NCBI RefSeq assembly: GCF_022347565.1
Contig: NZ_JAKRGH010000007.1
Coordinates: 62,001-126,000 of the forward strand
Reading direction: 5' to 3'
Source of the DNA: Vibrio sp. Of7-15
GTDB lineage: Bacteria; Pseudomonadota; Gammaproteobacteria; Enterobacterales; Vibrionaceae
DNA length: 64,000 nt
The first letter of the stretch is position 1. Each line of letters opens with the position of its first letter. Position numbers and translations under genes: made by a program. Of this stretch, positions 25,755 through 34,228 are shown one piece after another. Under the pieces are notes generated by a model. That model did not search any database. It had not been told where the DNA came from and worked only from the letters and a program-made list of their open reading frames with translations.

Positions 25755-27515
25755 TTAACAACTTAGTAATAACCCGGTTTCGGCTAGCATCAGTAACAGT
25801 AAGATCAAAGATAAGGACTTCCAAAAAAATATCGGGTTTCGCTCTAGTAACGGTGCTTGTTGGTGTTTTTCGATCATTTGCTTATTTGGGGTGGATAGAT
25901 CTTGATGAAACTCCGACATCGCTTGATAGCGCTGAGCAGGTGATGGGTGGCAGGCTTTTTTTAATGTGTGATCAAGCCATTGCGGGAGATCATTTCGGTG
26001 GTTTTGGGCGGGTTGATAGATAAAATTATGGTGACGAGTATGGGTTATTGTATGTGAGCCATAAGGTTTATAAGGTAACTTCCCTGTGAGCATTTCATAG
26101 ATGATTACACCAAGAGAAAAAATATCTGAATAGTGCTGGGCTCTTTCTCCTGCAAGGTATTCAGGCGCGATGTAGTCGGCAGCTCCCACCGGAGCTTCTT
26201 CTAATAGAGGTGAGGCAATTTCATCAAGGCCGTCTACTTGTACGGTGCCAAAATCAATTAAAACCACTTTGCTTTTGCCTGTGATGATGATGTTTTCAGG
26301 CTTTAGGTCTCTGTGTACCATCCCCATTCGCTGAAAGGCGCGCACGGCTTTAAAGAGCCCTTCAGCAATATCTCTAACAAGATTAAGGTTAGGGGCTGGA
26401 TTGTCGTGAATCCATTGGCGTAGGGTTTGTCCTTCAATATATTCGCATAAATGGTAGAGAAAAGGTGAGCAGGTAGGCCTGTCTTCTATTTTCATAATAT
26501 TGGGGTGGTGTAGACGTCTGCCTATCCATTGTTCTCTAATAAACCCTTCAAGATAAATAAGATCTTCTGAAAAGTGTGGGGAAGGTGCTTTTAAGATATA
26601 CCGTTGTTTATTGTTTTTACTCTGAACTAGATACACATGGCTACGAGTCCTACTATGAATGACTTTTTGTACGATGAAGTCATCAATGGTATTACCGATC
26701 TTCATGACAGGTGGGATCACCAGTTGTGTTAATTTTCGATGAACTTCATCGACATTTTCGTGGGGAAGCTGCTCAATTTTAATGAGTAAGCAGCTGATGT
26801 TGTCATTACTGCCATTATTCTTGGCTTGAGCCACTAGTTGTTGCCCGGTTCGTTCTAAATCGTATTGCTGTGGAGCTAATTTTTTTTCAATGTCGTGGTG
26901 GGGTAGCCATTCGTGTAAACCATCGGTGGAGAGTAAAAAAATGTCATTGAGTTCTAAATCGTAGCATTGAAAATCCATTTCAAGGTGGGAGTCCATGCCA
27001 AGAGCACGAGTTAAAAAACTATTGCGGCCACTTTGTTTATGGCAATGATCTTGGGTGAGTTGTTTCAGTTTACCTTGGCGGTAACGATAAATTCGACTGT
27101 CACCTGCATGAACGAGGTGGGCGGTGTTTGATTTAAAGATAATGCTACTGAAAGTAGTCACCAGCCCATTATGACGTAAGTCGCTTTGTTGGCCATGATG
27201 ATAGAGCCAATTATTGAGAGAGCTTAGTACTCGTTGGGCTGATTTTTTTACATGCCAGCTATCAGGGGTGCAATAATAGTCTTCAATAAATTGCGTGACA
27301 CTGGTTTGGCTGGCCTGTTGTGCGTGTTCGCTGCAACTGACACCATCGGCCATGCAAGCGACGATACCTTTATATGTCACGACGTTGTTTTGGCTTGGTA
27401 ATTTAACAGCAAACGCATCTTGATTGATGTCTCGTATACCTGCACTAGAGCAACCACCTACGGTAACCTGTAACAAGTCGGTTGAAGTATTGGAGCAGTT
27501 AGTCACGGCTGTCAT
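25755..27515 (-). CDS. PP2C phosphatase / Ser-Thr protein kinase fusion
   Basis: A 586-residue fusion. The first 240 residues are a PP2C-type phosphatase (GIRDINQDAF, MADGVS, HAGDSRIYRY, DNISCLL). A Hanks-type kinase follows, with the ATP lysine in RYILKA, catalytic HRDLKPENI, DFGTVQ and YIAPEYL. One transmembrane helix lies at the extreme C-terminus (LSLILLLLMLAETGLLLS), so the catalytic domains face the cytoplasm. It follows the nitrate transporter by 77 bases. A kinase gene is likewise part of the nitrate assimilation cluster of Pseudomonas aeruginosa. Its target is not known. GAGGATAA precedes the ATG. Confidence 0.9.
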   Translation of the reverse strand: MTAVTNCSNTSTDLLQVTVGGCSSAGIRDINQDAFAVKLPSQNNVVTYKGIVACMADGVSCSEHAQQASQTSVTQFIEDYYCTPDSWHVKKSAQRVLSSLNNWLYHHGQQSDLRHNGLVTTFSSIIFKSNTAHLVHAGDSRIYRYRQGKLKQLTQDHCHKQSGRNSFLTRALGMDSHLEMDFQCYDLELNDIFLLSTDGLHEWLPHHDIEKKLAPQQYDLERTGQQLVAQAKNNGSNDNISCLLIKIEQLPHENVDEVHRKLTQLVIPPVMKIGNTIDDFIVQKVIHSRTRSHVYLVQSKNNKQRYILKAPSPHFSEDLIYLEGFIREQWIGRRLHHPNIMKIEDRPTCSPFLYHLCEYIEGQTLRQWIHDNPAPNLNLVRDIAEGLFKAVRAFQRMGMVHRDLKPENIIITGKSKVVLIDFGTVQVDGLDEIASPLLEEAPVGAADYIAPEYLAGERAQHYSDIFSLGVIIYEMLTGKLPYKPYGSHTITHTRHHNFIYQPAQNHRNDLPQWLDHTLKKACHPSPAQRYQAMSEFHQDLSTPNKQMIEKHQQAPLLERNPIFFWKSLSLILLLLMLAETGLLLSC

Positions 27516-27549
27516 GACTTATCCTCATTTTGCTGGTTTTGGATAATAT

Positions 27550-27585
27550 TGATGTAAAGCGGGCTGGTTAGGCTGCTTTACATCA
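27550..27585 (-). repeat. Hairpin between narK and the kinase gene
   Basis: TGATGTAAAGC (27550-27560) and GCTTTACATCA (27575-27585) are perfect complements around a 14-base loop. No U-run follows on the - strand. It may act as a partial terminator or an mRNA processing/stability element that sets transporter and kinase levels apart. Confidence 0.5.
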
Positions 27586-27592
27586 CGCAGTA

Positions 27593-29068
27593 CTAGTGAT
27601 TCGCAACATCGATCAATGTTACGCTGCCATCTTCATTTACTTCAGCAATCTTTCCGGTGGGTTCTTCCATAAATAACAAGGTCGCAAACCCTAAAATGGC
27701 GGTCGCGGCGATCACATAGAAGAATGTGCTGTAGTCCACAAACGAAAGAATGGTTAGGTAGCATACGGCACCAACGTTACCATACGCACCAGTCATGCCG
27801 GCTATTTGTCCTGTCATGCGACGTTTGATTAATGGTACTGTTGCAAATACGGCCCCTTCCCCCGCTTGTACGAAGAAAGAACAGGCCATTGCGGCTGCAA
27901 CCGCCAGCCAAATTGCCCACTCATTGTTGACTTGTCCCATCAAGAAATAGCCCGCGGCCAAACCTGCGGTTAAGATCAATAGTGTTGATTTTCGGCCAAA
28001 CTTGTCTGAGAGCCAGCCACCACCTGGTCGAGACATTAAGTTCATGAACGCATAAGCAGACGCCACCATCCCTGCAACAACAGGGGTTAACTCGAAAGTT
28101 TCTGAGAAAAATAAGGGTAACATAGAAACCACAGCGAGCTCTGAGCCAAAAGTGGCGAAGTAAAGAACGTTTAATATAGCGACTTGTTTAAATTTATAAC
28201 GGTGGAGTTCGGGTACGGGCTCTGAGAAAATCTTTTTATTTACTTTCCAAACCTGAGTGGTTTCGTAGCAATATAAAGCCAGTAATCCAACATAGATGAA
28301 CTGGGTGGTGGTTTGAGAAAAAATAGCCACTCCATCAGGAGATAGCTTCCATGCCAGTAGGCCAAGTGCGGCATACATTGGAATTTTCATGATTAGCAGC
28401 AGGGCAAGATCCCCTTTGGAGGTGACTTCCATCGCTCCCATGTTTTGAGGCTTGAAGTAGGTAGAGCCTTTTGGGGTATCGGTAACATTGGTATAAAACA
28501 CGAATGCAAACCCTAAACTCATTAAGCCTGTTAGGCCCATAGCATAACGCCAACCGTCTTCACCTCCCGACATTACGGCAATGGTTGGTAAGGTAAATGC
28601 GGCGGCGGCTGAGCCGAAGTTCCCCCACCCACCATAAATTCCTTCGGCGGTGCCTAGCTCATTGTGAGGGAACCACTCTGAGACTAAACGAATGCCAATG
28701 ACAAAACCGGCTCCAATAAAGCCTAATGCAAAGCGAGCGATAGCTGCCTGAATGAAGTTGTCTGCCATCGCGAACATAAAGCAAGGTATGGAGCACACAA
28801 CCAATAAGCTGGAAAACACCAAGCGAGGACCATATCTATCAGTTAGCATGCCAATAATGACACGGGCAGGGATGGTCAGAGCGACGTTAAGAATTAATAA
28901 GGTTTTTATCTGCTCTGTTGTCAGCCCTAGTGAGCTTTTTACTGCTTGCAGCAAGGGGGCAAAGTTAAACCAAACCATAAAGGTAATAAAAAATGCAAAC
29001 CAGCTAAGGTGCAGTATTTTCATTTTTCCACTGAATGAAAAAAGATTAAATTTTCCAGTATCACTCAT
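27593..29068 (-). CDS. narK: Nitrate/nitrite transporter, NarK/NasA type (MFS)
   Basis: A 491-residue major facilitator with about 12 hydrophobic helices. WFAFFITFMVWFNFAPLL at the N-terminus and RPGGGWLSDKFGRKSTLL in the second half are typical of NarK-group nitrate/nitrite carriers. Its neighbours are assimilatory nitrate and nitrite reductases, so nitrate uptake for assimilation is the likely role. A strong AGGAG lies before the ATG. A sigma-54 promoter match lies about 40-55 bases upstream with an NtrC-like site further up. The kinase/phosphatase gene follows. Confidence 0.9.
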   Translation of the reverse strand: MSDTGKFNLFSFSGKMKILHLSWFAFFITFMVWFNFAPLLQAVKSSLGLTTEQIKTLLILNVALTIPARVIIGMLTDRYGPRLVFSSLLVVCSIPCFMFAMADNFIQAAIARFALGFIGAGFVIGIRLVSEWFPHNELGTAEGIYGGWGNFGSAAAAFTLPTIAVMSGGEDGWRYAMGLTGLMSLGFAFVFYTNVTDTPKGSTYFKPQNMGAMEVTSKGDLALLLIMKIPMYAALGLLAWKLSPDGVAIFSQTTTQFIYVGLLALYCYETTQVWKVNKKIFSEPVPELHRYKFKQVAILNVLYFATFGSELAVVSMLPLFFSETFELTPVVAGMVASAYAFMNLMSRPGGGWLSDKFGRKSTLLILTAGLAAGYFLMGQVNNEWAIWLAVAAAMACSFFVQAGEGAVFATVPLIKRRMTGQIAGMTGAYGNVGAVCYLTILSFVDYSTFFYVIAATAILGFATLLFMEEPTGKIAEVNEDGSVTLIDVANH

Positions 29069-29106
29069 TTAAACACTCCTAGAATACGTTTTACTCACAC
29101 TTAAAT

Positions 29107-29122
29107 AGCAGCTCCTGTGCCA
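29107..29122 (-). promoter_or_regulatory. Sigma-54 promoter of narK
   Basis: On the - strand the sequence is TGGCACAGGAGCTGCT, against the consensus TGGCACG-N4-TTGCW. The -24 GG and -12 GC are exact and correctly spaced. Transcription would begin near 29096, about 28 bases before the ATG. Confidence 0.7.
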
Positions 29123-29202
29123 TTTTTATTTGTGTTTAAATTCAGCTGCTTACTGGATTTTTTTGTTTTTTTATTGTTGGGGATGAACGATCTTAGTGAT
29201 TC

Positions 29203-29219
29203 TGCACCAAGATGATTCA
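29203..29219. promoter_or_regulatory. NtrC-like site upstream of narK
   Basis: TGCACCAAGATGATTCA matches TGCACC-N5-GGTGCA at 10 of 12 positions; the left half is perfect. It lies about 80-110 bases upstream of the narK sigma-54 promoter, the usual enhancer distance. Confidence 0.5.
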
Positions 29220-29230
29220 ATAAGATAGAG

Positions 29231-29262
29231 AAGAAAACAAGGCATGGATACCTTGTTTTCTT
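29231..29262 (-). terminator. Hairpin terminator after the REC-GGDEF-EAL gene
   Basis: AAGAAAACAAGG (29231-29242) and CCTTGTTTTCTT (29251-29262) are perfect complements around an eight-base loop, starting right at the stop codon. It would end the signalling operon before narK. Confidence 0.6.
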
Positions 29263-30988
29263 AGTTGAGGTAAGGTTTGAAACTTTCTGGTGAAATAGCG
29301 TGATAATCGAGAAGCTGAGCCTCCAGTTCTTCCGCTGGGATCGGTTTTGCAAAGTAGTAACCTTGAATGCGATCAATTTGTAACTTCTTACAGCATGTTT
29401 TTTGAATCTCGGTTTCAACCCCTTCTGCAACCACTTGTAAGCCTAACTTCTGAGAAAAGGCATTAATGGCTTCTAAAAAGGAGGCATCTTCTTTTTCTAT
29501 AATGGACTGAATGAAGGTTTTATCAATTTTTAGAACTTGGAATGGGTATTTTTGCAACTGAGACATTGAAGAATAGCCAGTGCCAAAATCATCGAGCGCT
29601 AATTTTATGCCCATGTCAGAAAGATCACGCAGTAATTGAGTAGCTTCGGTGTTTTTGTTTAAGGTACTTTCTGTTAATTCTAGTTCTAAACGATGAGGAG
29701 CAATGTGGTATTTACTGAGCGTTTGCTTTACGTTTTGGAGAAAGTCGCATTGGCAAAGTTGTAGCGCCGATAGGTTAATGGCTAGGGAAAGTTTATCGTC
29801 AATGTGTTGCCAACCATGAAAGGTTTCGCACGCTTTTTCAAGTACCCATGCACCGACTTTATCAATGACTTTCATTTCTTCGGCAATAGGAATAAATTCG
29901 TCGGGGTAAATTAAGCCACGGGTTGGGTGATTCCAGCGAATTAACGCTTCAATGCCTGTGTATCGTTCTGTTTTTGAGTCAACTTGTAACTGGTAATGTA
30001 AAACGAACTGATTATGTTCAATGGCATTGTGTAAATCTCGCTCTAGCCCGACTCGTTTCATGATTTGCTTATGCAGTTCTTCTGAGTAAAAGTGGGATTG
30101 GTTACGACCACTTTCTTTTGAGCGGTACATGGCAATGTCGGCATACCTCATTAATAAGCTTGGATCTGAGGCACATTCTGGGTAGCTGGCAATACCAATA
30201 CTGGCAGAAACAATGGTTTTGCAGCCATCTAGGTAGAAAGGGTCTTTTAAGCTATCAAAAATTCGTTGGGTTAGGCGTCGAATTAAGGAGATCTCTCGCA
30301 GGCCGTGTACCAGAATAGCGAACTCATCGCCTCCTAGCCGGCAAAGAAGGTCGCCTTCTCGTAACGGTTGTTGAAGCCGTTTAGCGACTAATTTTAACAG
30401 CTGATCACCCGCAGCGTGGCCTAAAGTGTCGTTGATGTTTTTGAACTTATCTAGGTCAAGAATGATTAATGCAAGGCTTCTTCCTTGTCGTCCTGATAAT
30501 GGTAGGGCATTTTTTAAACTGAGCTCAAACATGTAGCGATTTGCAAGCCCCGTAAGTACATCTACTTCGGCTAAGCTACGGAGCTTCTCACGACTATCTC
30601 GGAGCTGTTGTTCAATTTTATTACGTTCTTTGGCATGTAAAATAGCGCGAATTAATCGAGAGGCCGTCACCTCACTTTTGGGGACAAAATCTTGAGCTCC
30701 TGCTTCGATACATTTAATAGCAAGGTCTTCATCTTCACTATGGCTTAGCATCACTACCGCAGGGGGCTGGGGAGTGGAATTACGCAGTACTTTAAGCACT
30801 TCTAACCCAGTCATGCCCGGTAATCGGTAATCGAGTAAAATAAGATCGAATGCCTGTTTTTTAGCCAGCGTTAAGCCTTCTTTTGCCTGGCTAGTTTCTA
30901 TTACTTCGACAGTGTGCCCCGATTGTTTTAATGCCCGTTTGGTATTTATTCGATCTATTGCGTCGTCATCAATTAGCAGCAAGTTCAT
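29261..30988 (-). CDS. Response regulator with GGDEF and EAL domains
   Basis: A 575-residue soluble protein: receiver domain (residues 1-120, phospho-acceptor Asp in LILLDYRLPG), GGDEF (RLGGDEFAIL near 240) and EAL (IEALIRW near 334, DDFGTGYSS later). Both c-di-GMP catalytic motifs look intact. It is the last gene of a three-gene unit with a histidine kinase and a single-domain regulator, starting 20 bases after the latter. The kinase probably phosphorylates one or both receivers. AAGGAC precedes the ATG. Confidence 0.88.
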   Translation of the reverse strand: MNLLLIDDDAIDRINTKRALKQSGHTVEVIETSQAKEGLTLAKKQAFDLILLDYRLPGMTGLEVLKVLRNSTPQPPAVVMLSHSEDEDLAIKCIEAGAQDFVPKSEVTASRLIRAILHAKERNKIEQQLRDSREKLRSLAEVDVLTGLANRYMFELSLKNALPLSGRQGRSLALIILDLDKFKNINDTLGHAAGDQLLKLVAKRLQQPLREGDLLCRLGGDEFAILVHGLREISLIRRLTQRIFDSLKDPFYLDGCKTIVSASIGIASYPECASDPSLLMRYADIAMYRSKESGRNQSHFYSEELHKQIMKRVGLERDLHNAIEHNQFVLHYQLQVDSKTERYTGIEALIRWNHPTRGLIYPDEFIPIAEEMKVIDKVGAWVLEKACETFHGWQHIDDKLSLAINLSALQLCQCDFLQNVKQTLSKYHIAPHRLELELTESTLNKNTEATQLLRDLSDMGIKLALDDFGTGYSSMSQLQKYPFQVLKIDKTFIQSIIEKEDASFLEAINAFSQKLGLQVVAEGVETEIQKTCCKKLQIDRIQGYYFAKPIPAEELEAQLLDYHAISPESFKPYLN

Positions 30989-31008
30989 AGCGTCGTCCTT
31001 GAGCGTGA

Positions 31009-31449
31009 TTAATTACACTGGCTTCTGGTTGGAAATTCAACTAAACGCCAGTAATGATCGAGCAGCTCAAAGAGCTCGGTAAAGTCGGGGTTGAGTTGGG
31101 ACTTTACGATATATCCGGAAATGTGCTCTTTGTAGGCAGCCATGATGTCTTCATCGTCTTTCGAAGTGGTAAGCACAAAAACAATACTGTCGGTGAGCTG
31201 TGGATCGGCCCTTAACTCTTCAAGCATTTCGAGGCCACTCATTCTTGGCATATTGAGATCGAGTAGAATGAGGTAAGGATGCTGAATTTTCTCCTCTCGT
31301 AATATGCTTAAGGCTTCAATACCATCACATGCTCGATGTAAAGGGTTGGCAACACGCAGCTTATTGAGTGCACGCTTTATGCCCATGGCATCGACATCAT
31401 CATCTTCAACTAACAATATGGAGACGGTATTGTATTGGCTACTGGTCAT
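31009..31449 (-). CDS. Single-domain response regulator (Rcp1-like)
   Basis: A 146-residue stand-alone receiver domain. The acidic pair is in LLVEDDDVDA, the phospho-acceptor Asp is in LILLDLNMPRMSG, the Thr is in FVLTTSKDDED and the Lys is in GYIVKS. The extended loop and the C-terminal tail (LDHYWRLVEFPT) are like cyanobacterial Rcp1 regulators that pair with phytochrome-type kinases. It overlaps the kinase gene by 11 bases and has no output domain, so it may act as a phosphate shuttle. Confidence 0.87.
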   Translation of the reverse strand: MTSSQYNTVSILLVEDDDVDAMGIKRALNKLRVANPLHRACDGIEALSILREEKIQHPYLILLDLNMPRMSGLEMLEELRADPQLTDSIVFVLTTSKDDEDIMAAYKEHISGYIVKSQLNPDFTELFELLDHYWRLVEFPTRSQCN

Positions 31450-33688
31450 TGATTAGTTCCCTTAATTTGATTTCTGTTGGCCAAGTAAAGCACATCCGAG
31501 TGCCTCTTTTTCCATCTGATTCGATGCGGATTTGGCATTGGTAGTTATCTAATAGTTTTTTCACAATGGCTAGCCCCATGCCACTGCCTTCTACTTCATC
31601 ACGAGATTTTAGAGTTTGGAAAATACCAAATACTCTGTCGTGTTGTTCCGGTGGAATACCGGGACCATCATCACTGACGACAAATTGGAAGCCTTGAGTA
31701 TCTATGGTGGCAGAAATGTGAATAGTGCCTTCTGCTTGGTCATGGTGCTTAATGGCATTACTGATTAAGTTTCGTAGTAATTGTTCAAATGGCACTGATA
31801 ACGTGACAAAGGTGGGTAAGCAGTTCTGGCAGGTCAGTGTAAAGCCTGCTGGTGGATCTAATAGCTGAAAAATATCGTGAGCTAATTGGGTAGTGTCTAC
31901 GGTTTTAAAATTTCCTTGTTTACGGCCAACACGAGAATAAGAAAGTAGATCATCCAGTAGGCGTTCTAGTCTGGAGACTCGGTTTTGCATTAATGTTAAA
32001 AACTCTTTACTTTGCTCTTCCAGCTGATCTTTGCTGTCTTCTTCAATCCAGTTAGCTAGCTGCATTATGCCCCTGAGAGGTGCTTTTAAATCGTGCGAAG
32101 CAACGTACGCGAAGTCATTGAGCTCTTTATTACTGCGTTCTAGCTCTTTCATGTATTGGGCAAGGGCGACCTCATTTTGTTTGCGTTTGGTTACTTCTTC
32201 TTGAAGTAAGCGGGTTTTTTGTTGATCACGCTGGCGTAAGTAATAAAAGTAGTGCAAAAGAGCAATGCTGATTAAGCCTCCGAATAACACGAAGTAGGGG
32301 ATTGGGGACCAAATTTTATTGGTATAAGAGGAAATCGGGGTTAATTCTGCTTGCCAGTAAATGTCGCCTAACCTGATGTTGCTGCCCACTTTGTATTTAT
32401 CTTGATCAGGTTCATAGGGGTGAGAGTCGGCAGATATTACTTGGTTTTTTTCAATAATCTGTAGTCGAAAATTCTGATTGAACTGGTCTTGTCCTGTTAG
32501 TAATGAAAGTACGTTATCCAATCGAAAAACGCCGATAATAAAGCCGTCAAATTTCTGATTGATATAAAGAGGTACATAGATCAGAAAGCCGCGCTCGCCT
32601 TGTACGAGTGTGATCGAGTGACTTACGGTTGTGTCTCTCTTATCACGGGCTTTGATAAGGGCTTCTTGGCGGCGTGATTCGAAATCAAGGTTCAAACCTT
32701 TTGCTGCTTCATTGCCCTCTAACGGTACAATCCAGCGAACGTGCAATGAGTTATCTACCCATTCTATGGCCTGAAAGAAGGGTAAATATTGGATATAATT
32801 TTGAATATCTAATTCCCACTCATGACGTGGAATACCACCTCGATACGCCCATTGTTGTGCCATCCTTTCTAGTGTGTGAATTTGAGTTTGCATGCTAATT
32901 TCAAATTTTTCTTGAAAACGATGCAGTTGGTGTTCGGTGTCTTTACGGATTTGGCGGTGTTCCCATGCCACTAATGCTTGCCATAAGGTAAGTACAAGTA
33001 CCGTTAAGGTAACGCCCACTAAAGTGATTGCCCAGTGATTCCTAATCTCCGTGATTTTAGGCATAATCGATATCCCCCATAAGGTGATAGCGCTACCTAA
33101 AAAAATAAAGCCCACAGCGGTATGGATTGCCATACGAGTAAGGTGACCCCAGCCAAATGAGGTTTCTAACCCTATTAAATACCCAAGAAAGACAATAAGT
33201 CCAAGGCCTGTGACAATTGCTCCAACAAGGACTAATTGATAGGTCCGTTGTGTCAAATAAGAGGCAAGTAATGCACTGCCGCTAAGCAAAAAACATAAAG
33301 CGGTATTGGGAGCCATACGGCCTGGGTGAGAGGTTTTGGTGGTGATGTAGTGCTCCATTAACAGCTGATCAATACCTAGACTTATGTGGAAGGTGTATTC
33401 AATTAAAGTTAAGCCACCAATTAATGCCACGATAAGACTTAGCAGAAGTGATAATGTCTTTTTGTTAAAAATGGAGGATAACAGGGCGCACCCAGCAAGA
33501 AGAAAGCCCAGCGCGGTGTTGTATTGCATAGGCACAAATGAAGAGTGAACTTGAATCAAAGAAATCTGATTTAAATACCAACCTAATAGAACACTGATGC
33601 CTAGACTAGATACCATTAACGCAAGAACGGAGCTAATGCAGGTAGGGGAAAAGTAGCTGCGTGGTGCATAAACAGTTTCGTTAATCAT
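31439..33688 (-). CDS. CHASE-domain sensor histidine kinase
   Basis: A 749-residue histidine kinase. The N-terminal 240 residues have about seven hydrophobic helices. A CHASE-like periplasmic domain follows (about 250-440, with GFLIYVPLYINQKFDGFIIG), then a final helix and a short coiled coil. The kinase core has the histidine in VASHDLKAPLRGIMQLANW, NLISNAIKHHD, DDGPGIPPEQ and GSGMGLAIVKKL. This HisKA/ATPase type is phytochrome-like. It begins the signalling operon and is followed with overlap by its response regulator. The signal is unknown; its place between narK and nirD hints at nitrogen. Confidence 0.85.
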   Translation of the reverse strand: MINETVYAPRSYFSPTCISSVLALMVSSLGISVLLGWYLNQISLIQVHSSFVPMQYNTALGFLLAGCALLSSIFNKKTLSLLLSLIVALIGGLTLIEYTFHISLGIDQLLMEHYITTKTSHPGRMAPNTALCFLLSGSALLASYLTQRTYQLVLVGAIVTGLGLIVFLGYLIGLETSFGWGHLTRMAIHTAVGFIFLGSAITLWGISIMPKITEIRNHWAITLVGVTLTVLVLTLWQALVAWEHRQIRKDTEHQLHRFQEKFEISMQTQIHTLERMAQQWAYRGGIPRHEWELDIQNYIQYLPFFQAIEWVDNSLHVRWIVPLEGNEAAKGLNLDFESRRQEALIKARDKRDTTVSHSITLVQGERGFLIYVPLYINQKFDGFIIGVFRLDNVLSLLTGQDQFNQNFRLQIIEKNQVISADSHPYEPDQDKYKVGSNIRLGDIYWQAELTPISSYTNKIWSPIPYFVLFGGLISIALLHYFYYLRQRDQQKTRLLQEEVTKRKQNEVALAQYMKELERSNKELNDFAYVASHDLKAPLRGIMQLANWIEEDSKDQLEEQSKEFLTLMQNRVSRLERLLDDLLSYSRVGRKQGNFKTVDTTQLAHDIFQLLDPPAGFTLTCQNCLPTFVTLSVPFEQLLRNLISNAIKHHDQAEGTIHISATIDTQGFQFVVSDDGPGIPPEQHDRVFGIFQTLKSRDEVEGSGMGLAIVKKLLDNYQCQIRIESDGKRGTRMCFTWPTEIKLRELINDQ

Positions 33689-33841
33689 CTATAGTGAGTA
33701 CCCATATGATCGTGATTGGTAAGAAAATTTCGACATTGGTATTAACATTTTTAGACGCATTCTCAAAAACTGTAGTAGAGCATTCTAAAGGGATCAAATA
33801 TGCATTGGTGTTAATATAGTTATCTTTAAATATAAGAAATC

Positions 33842-33873
33842 AAAAAGGAGGAAGTGGTGACCTCCTCCTTTTT
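33842..33873 (-). terminator. Terminator after nirD
   Basis: AAAAAGGAGGA (33842-33852) and TCCTCCTTTTT (33863-33873) are perfect complements around a ten-base loop. On the - strand the stem itself ends in a T run. It separates nirD from the kinase operon. Confidence 0.7.
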
Positions 33874-33889
33874 GTTTTTTGTTGGATTT

Positions 33890-34219
33890 TTAGGCGGCTT
33901 GTAGTTGTACTTCACCGTTGATTAAGCGAATAGGATAGGTTTTTAGCTTGTATTGGGGGTCTTCTAAACACTCCCCTGTTTTTAGATTGAAATGCTGCTT
34001 GTAAAGAGGAGAGGCGACGACGATATCGCCTTTAATGGAACCCATAATGCCCCGTGAAAGCACATTAGCCTGTCCGATAGGATCGTAGTTAGATAAAGCG
34101 TACAGTTGGTTATTACGGCTACAGTAAAAAATAGCCACTTGCTCTTTATTAATGCGAGCGCATAGGCCAGTGTTTGGTATGAGATCACTTTGTTTACAGA
34201 TGGTAGTCCAGTTAGTCAT
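33890..34219 (-). CDS. nirD: Nitrite reductase small subunit NirD
   Basis: A 109-residue Rieske-fold protein matching NirD, the small subunit of NADH-dependent nitrite reductase. The Cys/His iron ligands of true Rieske proteins are absent, as is usual for this NirD type. The segments CSRNNQLYALSNYDPIG and VVASPLYKQHFNLKTGECL are typical. It starts 9 bases after nirB with AGGAGC before its ATG, so it is the last gene of the cobA-nirB-nirD operon. Confidence 0.93.
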   Translation of the reverse strand: MTNWTTICKQSDLIPNTGLCARINKEQVAIFYCSRNNQLYALSNYDPIGQANVLSRGIMGSIKGDIVVASPLYKQHFNLKTGECLEDPQYKLKTYPIRLINGEVQLQAA

Positions 34220-34228
34220 GGTGTGCTC

